59,494 nt of DNA from assembly GCA_021324445.1 (NCBI GenBank), contig JAJPJC010000391.1:1-59494 (forward strand), written 5' to 3'. The translations under genes and the position numbers were made by a program. A model generated the notes under the pieces. It was given only the letters and a program-made list of their open reading frames with translations. It ran no database searches and was not told the origin of the DNA. Below are positions 17,371-27,100 of the stretch, piece by piece (within the stretch, counting starts at the first letter, position 1; every line of letters begins with the position of its first letter). Source of the stretch: Isosphaeraceae bacterium (GTDB lineage: Bacteria; Planctomycetota; Planctomycetia; Isosphaerales; Isosphaeraceae).

Positions 17371-19233
17371 ATGGCGAGGACGCTAGCTGGATCCACGGAA
17401 CGGCCAAGCATTGATGCGATCTTGAAGCGTCATTTCGGTTTCCAATCCTTCCGCCCCCTGCAACGGGAGATCATCGAGAGCCTGCTCGCCGGGGAGGATG
17501 TCCTGGCACTGCTGCCCACGGGGGGAGGCAAGTCGTTGTGCTATCAGCTTCCCGCGGTCGCGATCGAGGGGCTCACGATCGTCATTTCGCCGCTGATCGC
17601 CTTGATGAAGGATCAAGTCGACAGCCTGGAAGAGATCGGCCTGCCGGCCACGTTCCTCAACTCGTCGCTGTCTCCGGATGAGTTCCGGCGGCGGTGGAGG
17701 AGCCTGGGCAGCGGCCGATACAAGATCCTCTACCTGGCGCCCGAGCGGCTGGTGACCGACGAGATGCTCGCCGCCCTCGACGCGTGGAACGTCGGCTTGA
17801 TCGCCGTGGACGAAGCACACTGCATCTCGGAATGGGGTCACGACTTTCGACCCGAGTATCGCGCGCTTGCGATCCTGCGCGAGCGATTTCCGCGGGTGCC
17901 CCTGGTCGCCCTCACGGCCACCGCGACCGCCCGCGTTCGGGACGATATCGTCACACTCCTGCGCATGAGGCAGCCCCGCATTCACGTCGCGAGCTTCAAT
18001 CGCCCGAACCTCTCCTACCGCATCGTACCGCGCCTCTCGCCGCTCAAGCAGATCCTCGGGATTCTGGCCGAACATCGCGGTGAGAGCGGGATCATTTACT
18101 GCATGACCCGCAACCGCACCGAAGAGCTCGAAGAGGCGCTGATCCACGAGGGGGTCCTGGCACGGGCCTACCACGCCGGGATGGAGTCGGCCGAACGCGC
18201 GCGGCGGCAGGACCTCTTCATCCAGGACCAGATTCAGGTCATCGTCGCGACCATCGCCTTCGGCATGGGCGTGCACAAGCCGGATGTCCGCTTCGTGGTG
18301 CACCACGACCTGCCCAAGAACATCGAAAGCTACTACCAGGAGTCGGGTCGCGCCGGACGCGATGGCCTGCCGAGTGAATGCGTGCTCCTGTACAGCCGGT
18401 CCGATGCCGCCCGACTCCATCATCTGATCGACAATATTACGAATGAGCAAGAGCAGACGGTTGCGCGCCGCCATCTCACGCAGCTCATCGAGTTTTGCGA
18501 AAGCCCGCTGTGCCGCCGGGTCCAGCTCCTCCAGTACTTCGGGGAGACCTACCAAGGTCGGGACGGACGATCGCTCGCCGCCTGCGGAGCCTGTGACAAC
18601 TGTCTCACGCCCCGCGAGCAGGTCGACGGCACCGTCGAAGGGCAGAAGATCCTCTCGTGCGTCCTCCGGATTCAGCAGAAGAGCGGTTTTCGTGTGGGCC
18701 TCCACCACGTCGTGGACGTGCTCTGCGGCGCGGATACGGAAAAGATTCGAAGATGGGAGCATCAGACGCTCTCGACCTACGGGATCGGGGGCGAGCATAC
18801 ACGGTACGAGTGGATGCATTTCGCCCGGGAGTTGATGCGCCTCGGCCTGCTGCGCCAGGACGCGGAGCGGTTCAATGTCCTGGAGGCAACCCCGACCGGG
18901 CGCGAATTCCTCAAGAACCGGGCGCGCATCGAAGTGAACAAGCCGCTGGTGACCGGCCGGTTGAGCCGCGAGAAGCGGGAACAACAACGGAAGATGACGG
19001 GGGCGATTGTTTACGATCAAGGTCTGTTCTCCCGGTTGCGAGAGTGGCGCAAGAGCGTCGCGGCCGAGCGCGGCGTGCCTGCCTACGTGATCTTCCACGA
19101 TTCCACCCTCCAGGCGATCGCCCAGGAGAAGCCCACGAGCAGGGCCGGGCTGGCGCGCATCGCCGGTCTCGGCGAACGGAAACTGACGCAATATGGAGAC
19201 CAGATCTTGGCGGTCATCCGAGACGCGGACTAG
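17371..19233 (+). CDS. recQ: ATP-dependent DNA helicase RecQ
   Basis: A 620-residue 3'-5' superfamily 2 helicase used in recombination and fork repair. The whole RecQ layout is present: motif 0 (FGFQSFRPLQREII), Walker A GGGKS at 51-55, DEAH at 147-150 followed by the aromatic-rich loop CISEWGHDFRPEY, LTATAT, motif V/VI with ESGRAGRDG, the zinc site (CRRV, then CGACDNC), the RQC winged helix, and an HRDC domain at the C-terminus (FSRLREWRKSVAAERGVPAYVIFHDSTL). No SOS-box-like or strong promoter was identified. It is bounded by long intergenic regions and appears monocistronic. Confidence 0.95.
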   Translation: MARTLAGSTERPSIDAILKRHFGFQSFRPLQREIIESLLAGEDVLALLPTGGGKSLCYQLPAVAIEGLTIVISPLIALMKDQVDSLEEIGLPATFLNSSLSPDEFRRRWRSLGSGRYKILYLAPERLVTDEMLAALDAWNVGLIAVDEAHCISEWGHDFRPEYRALAILRERFPRVPLVALTATATARVRDDIVTLLRMRQPRIHVASFNRPNLSYRIVPRLSPLKQILGILAEHRGESGIIYCMTRNRTEELEEALIHEGVLARAYHAGMESAERARRQDLFIQDQIQVIVATIAFGMGVHKPDVRFVVHHDLPKNIESYYQESGRAGRDGLPSECVLLYSRSDAARLHHLIDNITNEQEQTVARRHLTQLIEFCESPLCRRVQLLQYFGETYQGRDGRSLAACGACDNCLTPREQVDGTVEGQKILSCVLRIQQKSGFRVGLHHVVDVLCGADTEKIRRWEHQTLSTYGIGGEHTRYEWMHFARELMRLGLLRQDAERFNVLEATPTGREFLKNRARIEVNKPLVTGRLSREKREQQRKMTGAIVYDQGLFSRLREWRKSVAAERGVPAYVIFHDSTLQAIAQEKPTSRAGLARIAGLGERKLTQYGDQILAVIRDAD

Positions 19234-19458
19234 TGTCCGGCCGACCTTCGATTGACGGGTCAAGCGGAGCGACTCCCAAACAAGGATGGTGACAAGTGGC
19301 TGGTGGCTCGTGAAGACATTGCAATTCCAGGCACTCGTCACTCAAGAGTCAGATTATGATGAATATGATGATTAGATCACTTCAAGATGACGATTTTGCG
19401 CACTTGAGTCAAGTTTTCTCGGTCGAGCCGCCACAGGGACCTTTGCTTTCTCGGTATT
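19234..19458. other. AT-richer intergenic stretch after recQ
   Basis: No gene is recognised. The stretch contains runs such as GATTATGATGAATATGATGATTAG that are unlike the surrounding base composition, and it separates recQ from a decayed minus-strand gene. It may be the edge of an old insertion. Confidence 0.35.
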
Positions 19459-19767
19459 TCAGTTCACCTCTTGATCGAAACGGTCGAGTGCGCGGCGCGG
19501 CGCGATCCCTTCGGGGACTTCTTCGGCAAGGAGGTCCCCGAGTGCGGGCCGAAACAACCGCGCGTGGCACCGCGTGAACCACAGCGCCGCCGGCAACCCT
19601 TGGTCGGTCACCGTGGAGCGATGGGATTCCGGGGCACGGACGATCAATCCGTGCAGGCGTAAGCGGCGCAGTTGGTACGTCAGTCGGCCCTGGGTCCATT
19701 AGCTGGGATCATCCCCTAGCAGCCAAGCGAGGTGCTCCCGCAGATCACGACTGCGAATCCGCAGTGG
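19459..19767 (-). pseudogene. Fragment of a hypothetical winged-helix-like protein, with internal stop
   Basis: In one minus-strand frame the translation reads LRIRSRDLREHLAWLLGDDPS, then a TAA stop (19699-19701), then WTQGRLTYQLRRLRLHGLIVRAP and on through TVTDQGLPAALWFTRCHARLFRP to a normal stop at 19459. The two halves join without a frameshift into what I recognise as the C-terminal part of a widespread hypothetical family that reads roughly LRNRDLR..LLG..P...GRMTYDLRRLRLHGLIERIPHTHRYRVT. The N-terminal part is missing and the remaining frame is broken by the stop, so this is a remnant. The family match is from memory. Confidence 0.6.
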
Positions 19768-19951
19768 CCCTGAGGCGGAGCTACCACCGGCGTTGAGGCC
19801 GGAGGCCCTTGGGCGCCGGGTCGTCCACAGAATCCTTCCCAGGAAAAGAATCAAGACAACCGGAGCATCCGGTCGAAGACTGGAACAGTGGCCGCGCACG
19901 CCGGGCCGGATCGGCCGGCGACGCGCGGTGGCGGCGCAGGAGGCGAAGCCT

Positions 19952-20692
19952 GTGAGGGGACGGGTCCTTCCCTGGATCATGGCGGTCACGACCCTCTCGG
20001 CGACGTCCGGCTGCGGCGCCCTGGGTTTGTATCAGTCGTCCGGGCATCTCCCGGGGATCGCGATTACGGACTATGCGTTCACTTTCTTCTGTGACACGGC
20101 CTCGCAGCTCTACCCGTTCGCGCCGCCGGTGGTGGGCAGCTCGTTGATGGAGGCTCTGGCCGACCTGGGCTTCCAGGTGGTCGCGCCGCCGGCTCCGCAG
20201 CCGGACGGCGAAACCGTGATCCGCGCCCGCACCGGCGACGGCCGCCCCGCTCGGATCCGGGTCACCCCGCAGAATGCGATGACCAACGTGCGGGTCGCCA
20301 TCGGTCCCGGCTTCATCGGCGATTTCGAGCTGTCGCGCGACCTGCTCCGCCGGGTGGCGGCCAACCTCGGCACCGGGCTGCGCGCTTATACCCCGTTCGA
20401 GACAACCCTGGCGCGGCGGATCAACCTGCCGCACGGGACACCGCCTCCAGTCGGGCCCAGGCCGCCGGAGGAGTTGCAGGGTGAGGGCCTGCGCCCCGGC
20501 GCCAACCAGCCCACGACGCCTCTGGAGGAGCAGACGGTCCCCGGTTCGGTGGTCCCGCCGATCCTCCCGCCGTCGCTGAGCGTGCCCGGCGTGCTCCAGC
20601 GATACCTTCCGACTCGCGACTACCCCAATCCTCCCTACATGCCCTACGCGCCGTTCCCCTATACGCCGTTCAACCAGGACGGCTCCCAGTGA
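19952..20692 (+). CDS. Putative lipoprotein, DUF3568-like
   Basis: A 246-residue exported protein. With the GTG at 19952, which has AGGAGG eight bases upstream, it begins MRGRVLPWIMAVTTLSATSGC, a short basic region, hydrophobic core and lipobox TSGC at about residue 21. The next 120 residues form a small alpha/beta domain (LMEALADLGFQVV, then VRVAIGPGFIGDFELSRDLLRRVAANLG) like that of DUF3568 lipoproteins; the match is a judgement from pattern. The last 90 residues are rich in Pro, Tyr and Gln with no fold apparent. Function unknown. The following gene also encodes an exported protein. Confidence 0.65.
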   Translation: MRGRVLPWIMAVTTLSATSGCGALGLYQSSGHLPGIAITDYAFTFFCDTASQLYPFAPPVVGSSLMEALADLGFQVVAPPAPQPDGETVIRARTGDGRPARIRVTPQNAMTNVRVAIGPGFIGDFELSRDLLRRVAANLGTGLRAYTPFETTLARRINLPHGTPPPVGPRPPEELQGEGLRPGANQPTTPLEEQTVPGSVVPPILPPSLSVPGVLQRYLPTRDYPNPPYMPYAPFPYTPFNQDGSQ

Positions 20693-20848
20693 GCCGGGAA
20701 AGGACCCCCTGCGCTCGAAGATCGCCCATCAGCCCGACCAGGTGGCCACGGTCACAGGCTCCGGGTTGGCGAAGGCGCAGCGAATCGTCGATACTTTCGA
20801 GGAGCGTCCAGGATCCACCAGTCGATCGAGGCGCGCGAGATCTCAGTC

Positions 20849-21847
20849 ATGGCCCAATGCCGCCAGCCCAACCGTAACCGTCGCCGGTTTCGACCCATCC
20901 TCGCGGGCTCGAACGAGGGGGCGACCTTGCTGGATCCCCGGCTGTTGCTCAGCGGTGGACTCGCCAGGGATGTCCGTCCGGGCCATCCGGCCGTTCCCCA
21001 CGCGCGCCCGGCCGCTCATTCGACCGCCCATCCCAAAATGCATCCGCACCGCCTGCGCGTGGGAGTCGAGCGGGAGATCAACACGGTCTTCCAGCAGTTC
21101 GTCGCCGGGTTTCAACAGCAGGTGGAGTCGTATATTCAGTCGCTCAGCGAGCAGTCCACCGGGATGGTCCCGGTGACCGCGACCGTGGCGGCGCCCTACG
21201 CCGCCGGCTCACCCGTCATGCAGGTCAACGACGCCGCGGTCTTCGGGACGCCCAGCATGGCTGCTCCTGTGACGGCAACCGCCCTGGTCGGCACCACCTC
21301 CATTGGCACCTTCTCCCTGATCGGCAGCTCCGGCAACCAGCTCATCCTCAATCTGGCGAAGTCCAGTTCTGTCCCGTTGAATATCGGGACGACGCTGACG
21401 GCGACGGTCCCCGTGTCCGCCGCGAGCAGTGCCGCGGCGATCTTTCCCAGCTACGTCACGGCCAGCACAACTCAGATGGCCGTGCAGCTCGTCCAGTATT
21501 TCAACAGCTTGCCGATCCCGTTGCCTCGGAAGTACGCCATGCCGCACCAGCATCCCCAGACCGGGGCCCTGCCGAGCTACGTCTACGACCAGATCGCCAG
21601 CATTCGCCCGGGTAGCCTCAAGAGCGTGCTCCTGGCCATCCCCCTGCCCACGACGTCGGGTCCCGACCTGCAGATCTATCAGTCCGCCGTGACCGCCGCC
21701 GTGGCGACGGCCCACTTGAACGTGCTCGCCGGTGTCGAGCAGATCTTCGCCGGCAAGCTCCAGGTCCCGCCCTCGAACGCCAGCAGCGGGACCAGTTCGA
21801 CCGCGACGACCAGCACCACCACCGGCGCAACATCCCCGACCGGGTGA
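20849..21847 (+). CDS. Surface protein with LEPR-like N-terminal motif
   Basis: A 332-residue protein of unknown function. Its N-terminus, RRRFRPILAGSNEGATLLDPRLLLSGGLA, resembles the planctomycete N-terminal motif in which a basic region is followed by LEPRxLLS(A/G), found on many large surface and extracellular proteins; here the glutamate is aspartate. The body is rich in Ser, Thr, Ala and Val, has a short helical region (INTVFQQFVAGFQQQVESYIQSL) near residue 80, and ends in a Ser/Thr-rich tail. No catalytic motif is seen. It follows the lipoprotein gene by 156 bases. Confidence 0.6.
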   Translation: MAQCRQPNRNRRRFRPILAGSNEGATLLDPRLLLSGGLARDVRPGHPAVPHARPAAHSTAHPKMHPHRLRVGVEREINTVFQQFVAGFQQQVESYIQSLSEQSTGMVPVTATVAAPYAAGSPVMQVNDAAVFGTPSMAAPVTATALVGTTSIGTFSLIGSSGNQLILNLAKSSSVPLNIGTTLTATVPVSAASSAAAIFPSYVTASTTQMAVQLVQYFNSLPIPLPRKYAMPHQHPQTGALPSYVYDQIASIRPGSLKSVLLAIPLPTTSGPDLQIYQSAVTAAVATAHLNVLAGVEQIFAGKLQVPPSNASSGTSSTATTSTTTGATSPTG

Positions 21848-22006
21848 ACGTCGACGGGCACGGCTGGAGGTTTTTCCCGGCGGAGAGCAATTCATGTCTT
21901 AGAGTACAGAAGGAGGGCGAGGAAGCCGGACTCCGCAGCGATCGGGAGTCGACCGAGTCTCGCCGCACGATCCGCACAGCGAAGGGCGGCCGAGGCTGGG
22001 CCAACG

Positions 22007-22699
22007 ATGAGCGACCAGAACAAGAAGACGGTGGACGCGACCAGAGATCCCGCGAACTGGCTGCCCAGGAAGGGGCGGCGCGGGATTCGCCGGGCGCCTC
22101 GGGAGACTCGCGGTTGGTTGAGCTGGGATGAGGGTGGTCAGCGCGTCACCGCGGAGGCGACCGTGCTCGATCTCAGCGGGCAAGGCGCGGCCGTGCTCGC
22201 CGACCGGGCGCCGGCGGTGAGCCAGACGGTCTGGCTGTGTCCCGAATCGAGCTCCGCCGCGGGACCAGCCTGGGAAGCCCGGTCGGTGGCGATCTCGGAA
22301 GTTCCCTCCGGCAAGTGGCTGGTCCGCATCCGGTTCGCGACCAGGATCGCAGTCGATTCGTACTTCGGTCAGAAGCAGGAATGCCGCCTCTGGAAGCGCT
22401 ACCCGGCCCGAGAGACGCGGGCGGTGCTCACCTGGATCGAGGAGAGCCAGGTGAAGACGATCCCGTGTGAATTGTTGAATATCAGCGGCGGTGGCGTGGC
22501 TGTCATCACCGCCGCCGAGCCCCCGCGCGCGCAGTCCTGCTGGTTCAGCCTGGAGACGCCGCCTCCGGGCCTTGACCCGGTCGAATCCGAGGTGCAGGGA
22601 ATCGCGCTCGATCCGGCCGGCTCGACGATCCTTCGACTCCGGTTCCTCGACCTCTGTCCGATGGCCTTGTTCGACCTGGCTGTCAAGGGCTCGCGCTGA
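22007..22699 (+). CDS. Tandem PilZ-like domain protein
   Basis: A 230-residue soluble protein with two related halves. Each has an Arg-rich entry (RRGIRRAPRETRGWLSW and WKRYPARETRAVLTW) followed by a D/NxSxxG motif (LDLSGQGAAVL and LNISGGGVAVI), the two signature parts of PilZ domains that bind cyclic-di-GMP. The second copy has Asn in place of the Asp, and neither has the complete RxxxR spacing, so c-di-GMP binding is uncertain. The gene ends 12 bases from the convergent bestrophin-like gene. Confidence 0.6.
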   Translation: MSDQNKKTVDATRDPANWLPRKGRRGIRRAPRETRGWLSWDEGGQRVTAEATVLDLSGQGAAVLADRAPAVSQTVWLCPESSSAAGPAWEARSVAISEVPSGKWLVRIRFATRIAVDSYFGQKQECRLWKRYPARETRAVLTWIEESQVKTIPCELLNISGGGVAVITAAEPPRAQSCWFSLETPPPGLDPVESEVQGIALDPAGSTILRLRFLDLCPMALFDLAVKGSR

Positions 22700-22711
22700 G
22701 CCACCACCCGA

Positions 22712-23611
22712 TCAAGCCGAGGGCGGCGACGCGGCAGGCTGCTCCAGCATCGCCAGCAGGTTTCCCTCGATCGTGGCGCAGATCTCGTCGAGGGGAAGGT
22801 GGTTGAGGCTGTCGGTCGAGAAGGGGTTTTGCAGCTCGGTGCCGATCTTGTCGACCGCCAGGAGCGGCAGGGCGACCAGCACGGTCACGGCCGGGGTCAG
22901 CCAGGCGATCCGGTCCACCAGGCCGAATGGGAGCACGGCGAGGAACCCGATGAGGAACCGGCGGATCTCGATGCGGTAGGCCAGGGGCAGCGGGGTCTTG
23001 AGGATCTTCTCACAGGCGCCGATGTGGTCGATCAGGGAGGCGCGCTCTGTGTCGATGCGGAGCAAGGCGAAGCCGTCGAGGCCCAGCCGGTCGCGGGCGT
23101 CGCGGACTGCCTCGCCGATCAACTGGGCGACGGCCGAGGGCAGGTGCTCGGCGGTGAGGACCCGCTCCAGGTCGTCACGACCGAGGAGGCGGGCGAGTTC
23201 CCTGGGCGTGCGGTCACCGCGAAGGCTCAGTCGGGCGGCGTGGGAGAAGGTGGCGGCGAGGCGGACGATCCGCTCGCGCCAGAGCGGATCGTCCGGGCCG
23301 TAGCTCAGGGCGGCGATCGCCAGGTTCCGGCTCTGGTTGACGATCCCGCCCCAGAGGCGGCGGCCCTCCCACCACCGCTCGTAGCCGGCGTTGGTGCGCA
23401 GGACCAGCAGCAGGCTCAAGGCCCCGCCGGCCAGTTCGAACGGCGTGATCTCGATGCCCAGATTGGGCAGCCGGGCGTCGAGATGGATAGTCGTGACCGC
23501 CAGGGCGAACAACCCGATCAGCAGCGCGCGCAACACGATCAGCGGCAAGGCTGAGCCCCGGATCATGAGTGCCTCGGACCAGAAGAGCCGCTCCTTCTCC
23601 GCGAACTTCAT
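22712..23611 (-). CDS. Bestrophin-like (UPF0187/YneE) channel protein
   Basis: A 299-residue membrane protein of the bacterial bestrophin family, which forms pentameric anion or cation channels. Features include the N-terminal helix with VLRALLIGLFALAVTTI, the hallmark NAGYERWWEGRRLWGGIVNQSRNLA region following the first helices, and the late IGTELQNPFSTDSLNHLPLDEIC segment that matches the family's conserved NPFG-type acidic C-terminal motif. The start at 23611 has GGGAGG at good spacing; a longer open frame to 24154 looks non-coding. What ion it passes cannot be told. Confidence 0.88.
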   Translation of the reverse strand: MKFAEKERLFWSEALMIRGSALPLIVLRALLIGLFALAVTTIHLDARLPNLGIEITPFELAGGALSLLLVLRTNAGYERWWEGRRLWGGIVNQSRNLAIAALSYGPDDPLWRERIVRLAATFSHAARLSLRGDRTPRELARLLGRDDLERVLTAEHLPSAVAQLIGEAVRDARDRLGLDGFALLRIDTERASLIDHIGACEKILKTPLPLAYRIEIRRFLIGFLAVLPFGLVDRIAWLTPAVTVLVALPLLAVDKIGTELQNPFSTDSLNHLPLDEICATIEGNLLAMLEQPAASPPSA

Positions 23612-24191
23612 CGGGCCTCCCCTCGAGCGAGGAATCCGCGACCGGTTGCGGCGCGCCTGCGCCCCCCCTCGGACCGGCCACCGCGACGTCTTCATCCCGG
23701 CTGCCCGCCTCATTCTAAGCCGGAAGCAGCCTGGTGAGACAGGGCGAAGTATCCCTCCCAGGGCCAGGGCATCCCGCCGCCGACCCAGGCAGGTCCCGAG
23801 GACATCGCGACGATCGGGCACCCCGCCACGGCAGGCCAGGCCCCTCCTCCCGACGGACCCATCAGGCCGATCGGACCGAGCCGGCAAAGCACCCCCCGCG
23901 ATGCGGTCGCGCCGCCCGACCCCGACCGCCGCGGGGTCGATGACGCCCGCTTGACACGACCCTCGTGCCTGTTTAGGCTGTCCGCTGGTCGATGGATGTC
24001 TCCATCGACCATATCCTCCAAGCTCGTTCCGGTTCCGGCGAGCACCGGGCGACCCTGGAGTGAGGAGGCTCCGATCACCGATTCCGAGGCTCACCACCTG
24101 CGAGGTCAGGCGACCTCCCCAGGCCGCCCTGCCGGCGCATCGAGATGGAGTCATCGAGCTCGCCGTTCATCAAACATAAACCTTTATTAAA
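23612..24191. other. Intergenic region with AT-rich promoter island for the CHAT gene
   Basis: No gene is convincing here. From about 24165 to 24225 the sequence turns strikingly AT-rich (CATCAAACATAAACCTTTATTAAAATG and beyond), in sharp contrast to the GC-rich flanks. It ends at the start codon of the CHAT lipoprotein and continues into its first codons. I infer a promoter and an unstructured translation start, since no good ribosome binding site is visible. Confidence 0.45.
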
Positions 24192-27100
24192 ATGATAAGA
24201 TATATTTACATATTATCGAGATTCTTGGCGATCGTTGGCCCGCTCCTGTGCGGCCTCCCCGCGTGTGGGCAGAAGGCCGAGACCGGGCAGAGGTCTCGGG
24301 CTGAGTCCTTGATCGCGAAGATGCCAGGGGTCGGCGACCTCCTCGAGGTCCCGACGCAGGAGGGTCGGGAGGCGTTGGTGCGCGAACGGGGGAAGAAGGA
24401 CGCACGTTTGAGCATTCTCCTGAGCACAGCCGGCTACTATTACGAGAAGGAAGGGAACATCGCTGCCGCGCGCGCCTGGGATAGGCTGCGCGAGGCGGCG
24501 GTCGATGCCTATGACGAGAGTCAGGCGGATCGGTCGTCGGAGTTCTTCGAGGTCAAGGAAAGGCTCCGCGCCGACGTGGAGCTGTCGAAGGGGGACGACT
24601 TCGGGAATCGGGGCGAATACCTCAATGCCCTCCAGCATCATCTGCTCGCGCTGGACTACCTGGTCAGGGCGAAGCAGAGACGGTCCGACATGGGCCTGCC
24701 TCCCTTCAGCGAGATGGATCGGGTGTTCCATGGCGACGGTGTCGGGCTGCACGCGTCTGTATGCCTGCGCATCAATTCGGATTACACACGGTTGGGCGAC
24801 ATGCACCGCGCGCGTGTCTACGAGGACCGAGCCTATGAGGCGGCCAAAGACTCGGCCAAGCTGGAGAATTACGCCGTCGCCCGCCAGTACGAGGCAAACC
24901 GGGCCATCGCGTCGGAGCGCCCGCACGAGGCCAGGGAGATCCTCCGCAAGGCGATCGACCACATCTTCGCCCCGGGGAATCTCCAGAAGGGCGGCTATCT
25001 GGTCCCGCTCGATGACATGGTGCATCTCTATCGGACCGCGGCTCAACTCGCCTCGGACGCCGGCGAGCACGATGAGGCCGTACGGTTGTGCGATCAGGCG
25101 ATCGCCTGGGGTTCGAAGAAGCTCGCCACCGACCGGCTGTTCCTGGATCACGTCCTGAAGGCGAAGTATCAAGGGCGGGCGGGGCGGTTGAAGGAGGCCG
25201 AGGCGACGCTGGCCGCGTCCCGCACGGTGCTCAGCCGGCTGGGTGAGAAGAGTCCGGATGCGGCCATCCCACCGCGGGAACGGTATTTCTTCTATTCGAC
25301 CTCCGGGGAGATCCGCTCGCGCGCCGCGGCCGGGGACGATGGGCGGGCCCTCGATGCGGCCGCCGCCGACTTCCGCAAGGCCATCGAGGCCGTCGAGATC
25401 CTCCAGGGAAGCGACCAGATCGTGACGGATCCGTCCGCGAGCGCGACCGCTCAGTTCGCCTCGGCCTATGAAGGGCTGGTCTCGATCCTGTTTCGAAAGT
25501 TTCGCCAGAATCCCAGCAGGGTCGTGTTCAGCCAGGCGTTGCAGGTCGCCGAGCAGAGGAGCGCGCGGAGGTTCCTCGAAGGGGCTTCCTGGTCTCGGAC
25601 CCAGCTCCTCAACGCGCTCCCGGCCACAGTGCGCATGCTCCTCGTCCCGACCGATCGGCGCTATCGACAGTTGCTCAACTACCTCAAATCCCAGCCACTC
25701 GATGCCGAGACGCGACTGAAGGTATTGACCGAGCTGGAGGGCGAGTTCAAGAACCGGCAGGAGTATCTGAATGTGCTGCGCGGCAGCTTCCCCCGCGCGA
25801 TGGAGTTGCTGTATCCGACCGCCTTGTCGGTGGCCAGGCTGGTCGAGGATCTGCTCCAACCGGGGGCGGTTCCGCCCACCCCGGCGGCTGCGCCCGAGAC
25901 GGTGCACGACGGCTCGGGGCGCGCGATCCGTCCCCCCGATCGGGAACGCTCCCCGGTCGAGTTGCCGCTCAAGGGGATCGCCTTCGTCCGCTACTTCATC
26001 GCTGACGACGCGGTTTTCCTCTTCTACATCTCCTCGAAGCGGATCGAGATCGTGCGGTCTCCCGCCGACCCGGACCACCTTCGGAGCAAGATCCACGTGT
26101 TCCGCCGCGCGCTCGCCGATCCGAACCGGAATGTCGGGAGTGAGCTCTCGGACATCGGGCGGCCGCTCTCCGAGGGGTTGATCGCACCGATCGACCGGTT
26201 CCTCGATCAAGATGGGGACATCGAGACGCTGGTGATCGTGCCCGACTCATTCCTCTTCACACTCCCCTTCGAGGCCCTGGTCATCGCGAAGGGTTCCCCG
26301 AGACCCAGGTACCTCCTGGACCGGGTGGCCGTGGTCTATTCCCCGTCGCTGGCCATCTACCGGCTGCTCCTGGAGGCGACCAATCGAACGCGGGTCGGCC
26401 CTTCCTGGTTCCTGGGCATTGGCGACCCCGAGTACCCCACGGAGGCCGAGGGCGGCCGGGAGCGGGACGAGGCTCGGGACAGCCGGACGCCGATCGTGGA
26501 GAATCCGCTGGGGATCCTCCGGCGGGGGGGGCTGCGGCTCAACCGCCTGATCAACTCGCGACTCGAAGTGGAAGGCATCGGGGCCCTCTTCGGCCAGGGC
26601 CGCAGCAAGCTGCTCTTCGGTCCCGATGCGACCAAGGCGCGGTTGAAGGATCTCTCGATCGGCAATTACGACTTCGTCCACTTCGCCGTCCATGGCCTCC
26701 TCCCCGGGCAGCTCGGGCTGGTGACCCAGCCGACGCTGGCGCTGACGCCCGGCAAGGACCGTACCGAAAACGGCCTCCTGACCCTCACCGAGACGTTCAA
26801 TCTGAGGTTGCACGCGCACCTCACCGTGCTCTCGTCGTGCAATACGGGGGTCGGTCCCAGCCTGGGAGCCGAGGGGATCGACTCGTTCAACCGGGCCTTG
26901 CTGATGGGCGGCAGTGACAACATCCTGGTCAGCCTGTGGTCGGTCGAGGACCGCTCGACGGCGATGCTGATGGGCCGATTCTATCGCGAGTTGCTCGCCG
27001 GGGCCGCTCCGCCTCAGGCCCTGCGGCGGGCGAAGCTCTGGCTCATCGATCAGCCCATCCCTCTCGATGAGCGGCACGCCGCCCCGGACACGAGACCGCC

